Shown piece after piece: positions 57,704-64,000 of a DNA stretch of 64,000 nucleotides (within the stretch, counting starts at the first letter, position 1; each line of letters begins with the position of its first letter). The notes below the pieces were generated by a model. That model saw only the letters and a list, made by a program, of their open reading frames with translations. It was not told where the DNA came from and searched no databases. This stretch comes from Actinoplanes octamycinicus (lineage in GTDB: Bacteria > Actinomycetota > Actinomycetes > Mycobacteriales > Micromonosporaceae): NCBI RefSeq assembly GCF_014205225.1, contig NZ_JACHNB010000001.1, positions 3,763,501 through 3,827,500 of the forward strand, in the 5' to 3' direction. Both the position numbers and the translations under genes were made by a program.

Positions 57704-58948
57704 TCATTTGGCGGTGACCAGGGTCTTGGCTGGGGCCGCGCGGTGCTCGTCGAGGGAGCGCCAGACCGAGAACAGGAACGGGGAGAGGGTGACCGTCAGG
57801 TAGCCGATGGCGGCGAGCAGGGCGCCGGTGCGCAGGCCGAGCTCGTCGGCTGCCCAGCCGCCGAGGACGCCGCCGAGGGGGATGCCGGCCCAGGAGAAGG
57901 CGATCAGGACGCTCATCACCCGGCCCTGGACGCGGACCGGGATGCGTTCGTAGACGGCGGCCAGCAGGATCGGGTTGATCGTCGACATCAGCGCGCCGGC
58001 CAGCGCGGCCGCCGCCAGGACCAGCCACAACCGGTCGGTCAGGGCGAGGGCGAAGAGCTGCGCCGGGCCGCCGGCCAGGAAGCAGACGGCGAACGTGGTG
58101 CGGCGCGGCAGGCGCGGCGCGATCACCGTCCAGAGCAGGTTGCCGGCCACCGCGCCGATGCCGAAGGCGCTGCCCAGCACGCCCAGGGCGGCCGGGCCGT
58201 GCGGGCTCTCGCGCACCCACACCGGCACGAAGACGGTGGCGAACGCCTGGTCGAAGAGGTTCGTGGCGAACAGCATCGACATGATCCCGATGATCAGGCG
58301 GTCCTGCCGGACGTACCGGAAACCGCAGCGCAGGGCCGCGGCGTACCCGCCCTCCTCGTCCTCGGCGGGGTGGTGGCCGGTGGCGCCGGCCGTGACGTAG
58401 ACGGTGATCAGCAGCGCGCACAGGCCGAACGTGGCGGCGTCGACCAGCAGCACCCGGGCCGGGCCGACCGCGGCCACCAGCAGCCCGGCCAGCGGCAGGC
58501 CGAGCAGCGTGGCGGCCCGGCTGATCCCGTCGTAGAGGGTGGTGCCGCGCTCGGTGGTCAGCCCGGCGTCGGCGATCACCCGGGGCAGCAGGGCGCGCTT
58601 GGCGGTGTCGCCGAAGCCGCGCAGCGCGCCGGCGAGCGCGATCAGGCCGAGCAGGGTGTGGTAGCGAACCGTGTCGGTGGTGGTGACGATCGCGATGCCG
58701 GAGACCGCGAGCAGGCTGGCCGCGTCGGCGGCCACCGCGGTCGGCCGCGGCCCGACCCGGTCCACGATCGGGCCGCCGAGCAGGCCGGCCAGCACGTAGG
58801 GGAGCATCTCGGCGAAACCGGCCAGTCCGGCCCGGAGCGCCGAATCGGTGCTGGTCAGCACCAGCCAGGGCAGCGCCACGAAGGTGATCCGGCTGCCCAG
58901 CAGTGAGATCGCCTCGGCCGCGAGCAGGCCGGCCAGCCCGCGCCTCAC
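57704..58948 (-). CDS. MFS transporter
   Basis: The 414-residue protein has about 12 membrane segments and MFS landmarks: 'RITFVALPWLVL' in TM1, 'AGLLGGPIVDRVGPRPTAVAADA' (G-x3-D-R-x-G, motif A-like) after TM2, and 'RGFGDTAKRALLPRVI'. It resembles enterobactin-exporter/macrolide-type MFS efflux proteins; the substrate is unknown. GTG 58948 is the start available; no strong ribosome site is visible. Confidence 0.87.
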   Translation of the reverse strand: MRRGLAGLLAAEAISLLGSRITFVALPWLVLTSTDSALRAGLAGFAEMLPYVLAGLLGGPIVDRVGPRPTAVAADAASLLAVSGIAIVTTTDTVRYHTLLGLIALAGALRGFGDTAKRALLPRVIADAGLTTERGTTLYDGISRAATLLGLPLAGLLVAAVGPARVLLVDAATFGLCALLITVYVTAGATGHHPAEDEEGGYAAALRCGFRYVRQDRLIIGIMSMLFATNLFDQAFATVFVPVWVRESPHGPAALGVLGSAFGIGAVAGNLLWTVIAPRLPRRTTFAVCFLAGGPAQLFALALTDRLWLVLAAAALAGALMSTINPILLAAVYERIPVRVQGRVMSVLIAFSWAGIPLGGVLGGWAADELGLRTGALLAAIGYLTVTLSPFLFSVWRSLDEHRAAPAKTLVTAK

Positions 58949-59040
58949 CGCTTATCCAGAGGTCGGGAGGGCATCGACCCAACCTATCCACCACGAAGAA
59001 TTCGCGGAAGACGCCGGTCGATATGTTTTCCCGCGGCCGG

Positions 59041-59739
59041 TCAGGCCGGTGGCAGGTGGTCGATCACGTTGTAGCGGTCGAGTTCCAGCTTGTTCTCACC
59101 GTTGCGCAGGAAACGGCTGATCGAGGCGTTCCGGACGCTGCCCGCGGATTTCTCCACGGCCGCCACCCCGTCCCAGTCGAGATCCTCCAGAACGGCGCGG
59201 AACATCAGCACCACCGAATCGTGCGCGACCACCACCACACGCCGATCGGCGTGCTCCGCGTGCAGATCTTCGAGAAAGGACGACAACCGGATCCGGATGT
59301 CGCCGAACGACTCGCCGCCGGGCGGCCGGTATTCGTAGAGGCCGGCCTCGGCGAGCCGGGCCGCCTCGCCGGGGAACCGGGCGGCGACCGCGGCCCGGGT
59401 GAGCATCTCCAGATCGCCCAGCAGCCGATCGACAAGACGATCATCGGTACGCGGGGCCGGCAGGGGCAGCCCGGCGGCCTCGGCGGCGATCCGCCAGGTC
59501 TCCCGGGCCCGCAGGTACGGCGAGGTGATCACCACCTCGGGACGGTGCCCGGCGGGCAGCGCGGCCAGCCACGCGCCGACCGCCTCGGCCTGCTCGACAC
59601 CGAGCTCGGAGAGCGGGACCTCGGCGTCCCGCCCGCTCAGCTCGACCTCCAGCAGGCCTTTCGCGTCGGCGGCCGGGAAGGCGACGTTGGCCAGGCTCTG
59701 CCCGTGCCGGATCAGGATCAGTTCGGCGACCACACCCAT
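59041..59739 (-). CDS. histidine phosphatase (phosphoglycerate mutase-like)
   Basis: The 232-residue protein belongs to the histidine phosphatase superfamily: catalytic 'LIRHGQSLAN', Arg in 'ITSPYLRARETW' and His in 'VVVVAHDSVVLMF'. There is a Glu in 'PPGGESFGDIRIRL' as in many family members. Substrates range from phosphosugars to nucleotides and are not told by sequence. TAGGGT on the minus strand is 7 bases upstream of ATG 59739 (leaderless). Confidence 0.87.
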   Translation of the reverse strand: MGVVAELILIRHGQSLANVAFPAADAKGLLEVELSGRDAEVPLSELGVEQAEAVGAWLAALPAGHRPEVVITSPYLRARETWRIAAEAAGLPLPAPRTDDRLVDRLLGDLEMLTRAAVAARFPGEAARLAEAGLYEYRPPGGESFGDIRIRLSSFLEDLHAEHADRRVVVVAHDSVVLMFRAVLEDLDWDGVAAVEKSAGSVRNASISRFLRNGENKLELDRYNVIDHLPPA

Positions 59740-59796
59740 GATCTGGACCCTAGCGGCGACCGCCGAGGCGCGCAGAGCGGCGTTAGCATCCGTCGG

Positions 59797-60309
59797 GTGA
59801 CCAGGTTGATCGTGCTGAACGGGCCGGCCGGGTGCGGCAAGTCCACCCTCGCCCGCCGGTTCGCCGAGGAGCATCCGCTGACGCTGAACCTGGACGTCGA
59901 CCGGGTCCGGGACCTGATCGGCGGGTGGCGGGACCGGCCGGCCGAGGCCGGGCTGCTGGCCCGGGCGGCGGCGCTGGCCGCGGCCCGGGCGCACCTGCTC
60001 GCCGGGCACCCGGTGATCGTGCCGCAGCTGCTGGCCCGGCCGGAGTTCCTGAACCAGGCCGCGGCGCTGGCGGCCGAGGTGGGCGCCGGATTCCACCACC
60101 TGGTGCTGATGGACGGCCGGGAGAGCGCGCTGCGCCGGTGGGCGGCCCGCGAGGGCCGGCCGGTCACCGACGCGGAGCGGGCCGAGGTGGCGGCGCTCTA
60201 TGACCGGCTGCTGACCCTGCTCGCGTCGCGCCCGGAGGCCCGGTTCGTGACCAGCCGGGAGGGCCGGATCGACCGGACATACCAGGAGGTTCTCGCGGCG
60301 CTCGGGTGA
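59797..60309 (+). CDS. P-loop kinase-like protein
   Basis: The 170-residue protein begins with Walker A 'LNGPAGCGKSTLARRFAEEH' and has 'LDVDRVRDLIGGWRD', an Asp-containing substrate region, and a lid with 'RRWAAREGRPVTDAERAEV'. It resembles small AAA/zeta-toxin-like or shikimate-kinase-like phosphotransferases; no antitoxin gene is seen. TAGCAT (59784-59789) lies 7 bases upstream of GTG 59797 (leaderless). It is divergent from the histidine phosphatase. Confidence 0.83.
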   Translation: MTRLIVLNGPAGCGKSTLARRFAEEHPLTLNLDVDRVRDLIGGWRDRPAEAGLLARAAALAAARAHLLAGHPVIVPQLLARPEFLNQAAALAAEVGAGFHHLVLMDGRESALRRWAAREGRPVTDAERAEVAALYDRLLTLLASRPEARFVTSREGRIDRTYQEVLAALG

Positions 60310-60357
60310 CCGCGAAATTCGGTGGCCGGGGTCGCGGCGGATCGCAATGATGGCGGC

Positions 60358-60465
60358 GTGACCGAGCTGATGGCCTTCCTCGCTGTCCCTGTCGCCGCGG
60401 CCGATCGGGCCGGGCGACAGCAGAAGGCCGTCCGGGGAACGGCGGTGCGCAAGCAGCGGCCATGA
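60358..60465 (+). CDS. possible small ORF upstream of lysE-like gene
   Basis: A 35-codon frame (GTG 60358) encodes 'MTELMAFLAVPVAAADRAGR ...' ending in a basic 'VRKQRP'. Its stop overlaps the next gene's ATG (ATGA, 60462-60465), which is the only reason to take it seriously. It has no recognisable family and no strong ribosome site. Confidence 0.3.
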   Translation: MTELMAFLAVPVAAADRAGRQQKAVRGTAVRKQRP

Positions 60466-61064
60466 GCGCCCCGTTCCTGGCCGGCGTGGTCGCCGGCTAC
60501 GGGATCGCGGTGCCGGTCGGCGCGATCGGGGCGCTGATCGCCGGGCTGAGCGCGCGCACGTCGCTGCGGGTCGGCGCGGCCGCCGGGATGGGCGCGGCCA
60601 CCGCGGACGGGATCTACGCCGCGGTCGCGGTGGCCGGGGGCGCCGCGGTCGCCGGGGTGATCGCGCCGGTCGCTGGGCCGCTGCGCTGGGCCGGAGCGCT
60701 GGTGTTGCTGGCGCTGGCCGGCTGGACCGCCTGGGGCGCGCTGCGCGGCCCGGGCTCCGGGGCGCGGGACGAGCGGCCCACCACGGCCTGGCGGGCCTAC
60801 GCCGGGATCCTCGGGCTGACCCTGCTCAACCCGGCCACGGTGATCTATTTCGCGGCGCTGGTGCTGGGCAACGGGGGCGCCGGGGGCGGGATCTGGTTCG
60901 TGGCCGGGGCGTTCCTCGCGTCGGCCAGCTGGCAACTGCTGATCGCCGGGGGCGGCTCGCTGATCGGGCGGCTGCTGACCGGGCCACGGGGGCGGCTGGT
61001 GACCGCGCTGACGTCCAGCGCGGTGATCGCGGTCCTCGCCGTGCGCCTGCTCCTGGACACCTGA
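60462..61064 (+). CDS. LysE-family exporter
   Basis: The 200-residue membrane protein has about six hydrophobic segments and the LysE/RhtB outline: 'FLAGVVAGYGIAVPVGAIGALIA', 'GAATADGIYAAVAVAGG', then 'GLTLLNPATVIYFAALVLG' (conserved NP in a membrane segment). Members export amino acids or related small molecules. The ATG overlaps the stop of a doubtful small ORF. Confidence 0.87.
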   Translation: MSAPFLAGVVAGYGIAVPVGAIGALIAGLSARTSLRVGAAAGMGAATADGIYAAVAVAGGAAVAGVIAPVAGPLRWAGALVLLALAGWTAWGALRGPGSGARDERPTTAWRAYAGILGLTLLNPATVIYFAALVLGNGGAGGGIWFVAGAFLASASWQLLIAGGGSLIGRLLTGPRGRLVTALTSSAVIAVLAVRLLLDT

Positions 61065-61081
61065 CAACCCACATGTCCGTC

Positions 61082-61112
61082 GAGGCCACCGGCTCCCCGG
61101 GCCGGTGGCCTC
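61082..61112. terminator. bidirectional terminator between lysE-like and AlkD-like genes
   Basis: A perfect 11-bp stem (GAGGCCACCGG/CCGGTGGCCTC) with loop CTCCCCGGG lies between the two convergent genes, 18 bases after the LysE stop. Confidence 0.65.
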
Positions 61113-61170
61113 CGGTCGTGCGGGGGCGCGGAACCGGGTCACGGCGGGCTCCGGCCCGTACCGAAAAGGG

Positions 61171-61854
61171 TCAGAGGTGTTTGGCGGCCTCGCGGACCGA
61201 CAACGGTGACAGGCGGGCGGACTCGGCGGTGAGGTAGGCCCGGACCGCGTCCGGGTCGGTGCGGGCGTAGTGCCGCAGCGCCCAGCCGATCGCCTTGCGG
61301 ACGAAGAAGTCCGGGTGGCCGGCCTGCCGGGAGCAGTAGTGGAACAGGCGCGTGGTGTCGGTGGCCGGGCCGTAGTGCAGCTGGTGCAGGATCGCGGTGC
61401 GGACCAGCCACCGGTCGGCGGACCCGGACCACTCGTCCATCCGGGCGGCCAGGCCGGGGTGGCGGCGGACCAGGCCGCCGACGACGTGGGTGGCGAGCGG
61501 GTCGACGGTGTCCCACCAGGATCTCGTGGTGATCAGCTCGGCGGCGACGTCGAGGAAGCCGGGACCGGGCACCCGCGGGTGCGCCATCAGGTAGTCGCAG
61601 GCGAACTGCTGGAACTCCCGCTCGTCGCGGGCCCAGCAGGCGCGGGCGACCTCGGCCAGATCGGTCTCGGCGGGCGTGGGCAGACCGGCCAGCGCGACCC
61701 GGGCGGCGGCCCGCCGGGTGGCGGCGGACAGGCCCAGGAACGGGAACTGGTCCCGCATGTAGGCCGCCATCGCGGGCGCGCGGGCCGCGTCGCGCCGGGC
61801 CTGGAAGCCGGCGGTCAGCCGGGCCAGCAGCGTCTCGGAGAGCCGGTCAGTCAT
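61171..61854 (-). CDS. AlkD-like DNA alkylation repair protein
   Basis: The 227-residue protein has HEAT-like helical repeats of the DNA alkylation repair (AlkC/AlkD) family: 'AYMRDQFPFLGLSAATRRAAAR', 'DEREFQQFACDYLMAHPR', 'TRSWWDTVDPLATHVVGGLV' (conserved W-D-x-V-D) and 'FFVRKAIGWALRHYARTDP'. AlkD removes positively charged alkylated bases. ATG 61854 is 7 bases after the -10 of a PafBC-type damage promoter, so the mRNA is likely leaderless; this context supports a repair role. Confidence 0.9.
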   Translation of the reverse strand: MTDRLSETLLARLTAGFQARRDAARAPAMAAYMRDQFPFLGLSAATRRAAARVALAGLPTPAETDLAEVARACWARDEREFQQFACDYLMAHPRVPGPGFLDVAAELITTRSWWDTVDPLATHVVGGLVRRHPGLAARMDEWSGSADRWLVRTAILHQLHYGPATDTTRLFHYCSRQAGHPDFFVRKAIGWALRHYARTDPDAVRAYLTAESARLSPLSVREAAKHL

Positions 61855-61861
61855 GCCGCGG

Positions 61862-61884
61862 ATCCTGCCACCGTAGTCTGACAA
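61862..61884 (-). promoter_or_regulatory. DNA-damage promoter of the AlkD-like gene (PafBC-type)
   Basis: On the minus strand: TTGTCA (61884-61879), 11 bases, CAGGAT (61867-61862). It has the same 23-bp geometry as at uvrA, uvrB and uvrC. It overlaps the probable -10 TAGTCT (61874-61879) of the divergent acVLRF1 gene, so both genes may influence each other. Confidence 0.7.
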
Positions 61885-61886
61885 GA

Positions 61887-62519
61887 ATGGGCGAACGGGC
61901 GGCCGCCGGCGGCGGGAAATGGGTGGATGTCGCGCCGGAGCGGCTGCCCCGGTGGCTGGCGAACTTCGCCACCCGGCACGGGGAGTACCGCGCGGACGGG
62001 CTGCTCCTGGTCGCGGCGGACGGGGCGGAGGCGACCCTGCACGCGCCGCCCGGCGTGACCGGGGCCGCGACGGTGACCGAGCTCATCGAGGCGGCGCGGG
62101 CGCCGCGCCGGCTCGGGCTGCTGCTGGCCCGCAAGGGCGCGGTCGCGGTCGGCGTGGCGGACGGCACCGAGCTGGTCGCCTCCAAGGTGGACACCCACTA
62201 CGTGCAGGGCCGGACCGCGGCCGGCGGCTGGTCGCAGCAGCGCTTCGCCCGCCGCCGGGACAACCAGGCGAAGGCGGCCGCCGCCGACGGCGCCGGGATC
62301 GTCGGCCGGTTGCTGCTTCCCGCGGTACGGACGATGGCCGCGCTGGTCACCGGCGGCGACCGGACCGCGGTCGACGCGATCCTCGCGGACCGTGCCCTGG
62401 CGCCGGTGGCCGCGCTCCGCGCCGGGCGGCTGCTGGAGGTGCCGGAGCCCCGGCACGCCGTGCTGGTCTCCGCGGTGGCGATGGCCCGCGCGGTGCCGAT
62501 CCTGATCCGGGAGCCCTGA
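61887..62519 (+). CDS. acVLRF1-family peptidyl-tRNA hydrolase
   Basis: The 210-residue protein matches the actinobacterial VLRF1 family, a release-factor-1-like fold related to Vms1/ANKZF1, thought to release nascent chains from stalled 50S complexes. The key region is 'KVDTHYVQGRTAAGGWSQQRFARRRDNQA', with the catalytic-type Gln in 'GGWSQQRFARRR'. ATG 61887 is 7 bases after TAGTCT (leaderless). A 14-bp unit (ATCCGGGAGCCCTG) is repeated three times across its stop codon (about 62507-62548). Confidence 0.85.
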   Translation: MGERAAAGGGKWVDVAPERLPRWLANFATRHGEYRADGLLLVAADGAEATLHAPPGVTGAATVTELIEAARAPRRLGLLLARKGAVAVGVADGTELVASKVDTHYVQGRTAAGGWSQQRFARRRDNQAKAAAADGAGIVGRLLLPAVRTMAALVTGGDRTAVDAILADRALAPVAALRAGRLLEVPEPRHAVLVSAVAMARAVPILIREP

Positions 62520-62580
62520 TCCGGGAGCCCTGACCCGGGAGCCCTGACCCCGGGACGGCATCCGGGAGCCGGGGACGGCT

Positions 62581-62619
62581 CCGGCCGCCGTCCCGCGCCA
62601 GGTGCGGGTCGGCGGCCGG
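62581..62619 (-). terminator. terminator between acVLRF1 and metallopeptidase genes
   Basis: A 10-bp stem (CCGGCCGCCG/CGGCGGCCGG) continued after one mismatch by CCCGC/GCGGG with loop GCCAGGT; it lies 20 bases beyond the metallopeptidase stop on the minus strand and can serve both convergent genes. Confidence 0.7.
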
Positions 62620-62638
62620 ATGTCAGGGGCGGAGGCGG

Positions 62639-63565
62639 TCAGTCGCCCTGGTTGACCGCACCCGGCGCGAACGTGTCGCACTGCGTCGGGTCACCCGAGT
62701 CGTACCCGGTCCGGAACCACTTCTGCCGGTCCGCGGACGTGCCGTGGGTGAACTCCGCCGGATTGATGGTGCCACCGCCGCGTTGCTGGAGGGTGTCGTC
62801 GCCGATCTGGCCGGCGGTCTGGATGCCCTCCTGGATGTCGGCGTCGGACAGGCTCTTGAAGATCTTGTTGCCCTTGGCGTCGGTGGTGCCGGTCGCGCCC
62901 TTCGCCCAGGCCCCGGCGTAGCAGTCGGCCTGCAGCTCGAGCCGGACCGACTGCAGGTTGGCCGAGTCCGGGTCGGCCTGCTGCGCGCGTCGCATCTTGG
63001 CCTCGGTGCCGAGCAGATCCTGCACGTGGTGACCGTACTCGTGGGCGAGCACGTAGGGCTGCGCGAACTCGCCCGGCGCGCCGAGCTCCTTGGCCAGCTG
63101 CTGGTAGAAGCTCAGGTCGATGTAGACCTTGTTGTCGGCCGGGCAGTAGAACGGCCCGACGCCGGAGTCGGCGGCGCCGCACCCGGTGTTCACCCGGCTC
63201 TGGAAGATCTTGGTGGTCGACTTCTCGTACTGCTTGCCGAAGGCCTGCGGCAGCTCCTTGGCCCAGTACGCCTGGATCGAGTTGATGTAGAGCACGTTCC
63301 GGCAGTCGAGCTGCTTGACCGCGTCCTGCTGCTGGCACTCGGTGGCGAGATTGGTGTTGTTGCTGGGCGTCTCACCGCCGCCACCACCGAGGTTGTTGAT
63401 CCCGAAGTAGCCGCCGACCAGCGCGAGCAGCACCGTGACCACGATGCCGGCGAGCCCGCCGCCACCGATCGGGATGGGCAGCCCGCCGAAGCCCCCGCCG
63501 CCACCCGAACCACGGGCATCCTCCACCTGACTGGTGTCGATCTCGGCGTTCTCGTTGAGTTCCAT
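62639..63565 (-). CDS. neutral zinc metallopeptidase (YpfJ family), membrane-anchored
   Basis: The 308-residue protein has a short cytoplasmic N terminus, a Gly-rich stretch, one membrane helix ('LAGIVVTVLLALVGGYFGI', about 42-62) and an extracytoplasmic zinc-peptidase domain with 'VLAHEYGHHVQDLLG' (HExxH variant HEYGH) and downstream 'RLELQADCYAGAWA' supplying the third ligand Glu/Asp. The family is known as putative neutral zinc metallopeptidase (YpfJ). Cys pairs ('CQQQDAVKQLDC', 'CGAADSGVGPFYC') suggest extracellular disulfides. ATG 63565 has GGAGG 6 bases upstream. Confidence 0.9.
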   Translation of the reverse strand: MELNENAEIDTSQVEDARGSGGGGGFGGLPIPIGGGGLAGIVVTVLLALVGGYFGINNLGGGGGETPSNNTNLATECQQQDAVKQLDCRNVLYINSIQAYWAKELPQAFGKQYEKSTTKIFQSRVNTGCGAADSGVGPFYCPADNKVYIDLSFYQQLAKELGAPGEFAQPYVLAHEYGHHVQDLLGTEAKMRRAQQADPDSANLQSVRLELQADCYAGAWAKGATGTTDAKGNKIFKSLSDADIQEGIQTAGQIGDDTLQQRGGGTINPAEFTHGTSADRQKWFRTGYDSGDPTQCDTFAPGAVNQGD

Positions 63566-63661
63566 CCGTTCCTCCTGCGCCACGGTTGCACCGCGTTTAC
63601 CCGATGATCTTGCGGACTAATCGGTTGGGAGGTGCTCCGCTGCCCCGGGTAGTATGGCCCG

Positions 63662-63682
63662 GTGCTGCTCCGCGAAGGCTGA
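63662..63682 (+). other. possible leaderless hexapeptide leader ORF
   Basis: GTG 63662 starts a 6-codon frame (MLLREG, stop 63680-63682) 6 bases after a good -10, TAGTAT (63650-63655), in the 5' region of the ABC-F gene. It might be a translated leader for attenuation of the ABC-F gene; the idea rests on position only. Confidence 0.3.
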
Positions 63683-63740
63683 CCTGCCGATTTGATTGCG
63701 CCCCGAGTCAGCCCGATCCCCGAGAGCGAGAAGCTTCTTT

Positions 63741-64000
63741 ATGATCACCGCCACCGGACTGGAACTCCGCGCCGGCGCGCGCATCCTGCTGTCCCCGACC
63801 ACGCTGCGGGTGCAGCCCGGCGACCGGATCGGCCTGGTCGGCCGCAACGGCGCGGGCAAGACCACCACGCTGAAGGTGCTGGCCGGCGAGGGCATCCCGT
63901 ACGCCGGGCAGGTCGAGCGGACCAGTGAGATCGGTTACCTGCCGCAGGACCCGCGCACCGGCGATCTGAACGTGACCGGGCGCGACCGGGTGCTCTCCGC
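63741..64000 (+). CDS. ABC-F family ATPase, N-terminal part
   Basis: The frame runs off the window end; 86 residues are seen. It has Walker A 'GLVGRNGAGKTTTLKVLAGE' (GRNGAGKT) and the downstream 'IGYLPQDPRTGDLNVTGRDRVLS' (Q-loop region), the usual N-terminal start of ABC-F proteins, which lack membrane domains and act on the ribosome (EttA/Uup/antibiotic-resistance type). The subtype cannot be decided from this part. ATG 63741 is 59 bases after a possible leader peptide. Confidence 0.88.
   Translation, partial: MITATGLELRAGARILLSPTTLRVQPGDRIGLVGRNGAGKTTTLKVLAGEGIPYAGQVERTSEIGYLPQDPRTGDLNVTGRDRVLS

Noticed and set aside
57137..57717. Several overlapping plus-strand frames with 'RVASGEW' style repeats
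   Set aside because: They are the translation of the 7-bp repeat, which stays open in every frame; there is no ribosome site or known domain.

Overview
This is a high-GC actinobacterial chromosome segment, most likely from Micromonosporaceae (Actinoplanes-like). The evidence is lineage-typical genes (whiA, rbpA, opcA, SufR-led suf operon, mycothiol-type maleylpyruvate isomerase family proteins, acVLRF1), the uvrC-rapZ-yvcK-whiA-gap-pgk-tpiA-secG order, many GTG starts and many apparently leaderless genes. The species assignment is inference. No tRNA, rRNA, prophage, insertion sequence or CRISPR array was found. Most of the window is core genome, with short accessory patches and several GC-rich tandem-repeat arrays between genes.

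Layout. 0-3.3 kb: small stress-type genes, a methyltransferase and rpsA. 3.3-7 kb: coaE-GrpB fusion and uvrB. 7-11.3 kb: an MBL hydrolase and an HxlR regulator (divergent, with two identical palindromes between them), an ABM-domain protein, repeats, and a yybP-ykoY-type (Mn) riboswitch ahead of a TerC-family gene. 11.4-17.1 kb: typA, a lytic transglycosylase lipoprotein, an unusual stand-alone L11 paralog, a ClpP-like protein without its catalytic triad, and a SigE-family sigma factor with a membrane partner. 17.1-22 kb: a polytopic membrane protein, rsgA, and a maleylpyruvate isomerase-like/MBL pair. 22-31.3 kb: uvrA, a Rieske lipoprotein, uvrC, rapZ, yvcK, whiA. 31.8-44.1 kb: lower glycolysis (gap-pgk-tpiA), secG, rbpA, then the pentose-phosphate genes pgl, opcA, zwf, tal, tkt on the minus strand and ctaB on the plus strand. 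44.3-53.6 kb: a small protein with an ATP-grasp enzyme, a 105-bp tandem repeat, ctaA, and the sufR-B-D-Rieske-C-S-U-T operon with mostly overlapping start/stop codons. 53.7-64 kb: accessory genes, including a two-domain AbiEii-like nucleotidyltransferase protein, a hydrolase, a heptanucleotide repeat array, an MFS transporter, a histidine phosphatase, a small kinase, LysE, an AlkD-like gene, acVLRF1, a zinc metallopeptidase and the start of an ABC-F gene.

Main observation. The three excision-repair genes uvrA, uvrB and uvrC and the AlkD-like gene each carry a 23-bp element of the form (T/C)TGTCA-N11-(T/C)AnnnT at the position expected for a promoter. This matches the RecA-independent DNA-damage promoter controlled by PafBC in mycobacteria, so these scattered genes probably form one damage regulon. 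Other points worth a second look are the L11 paralog lacking the conserved N-domain prolines, the catalytically dead ClpP-like protein, the AbiEii-like fusion without an antitoxin, the HxlR/MBL palindromes, and a 33-bp-stem inverted repeat behind whiA.
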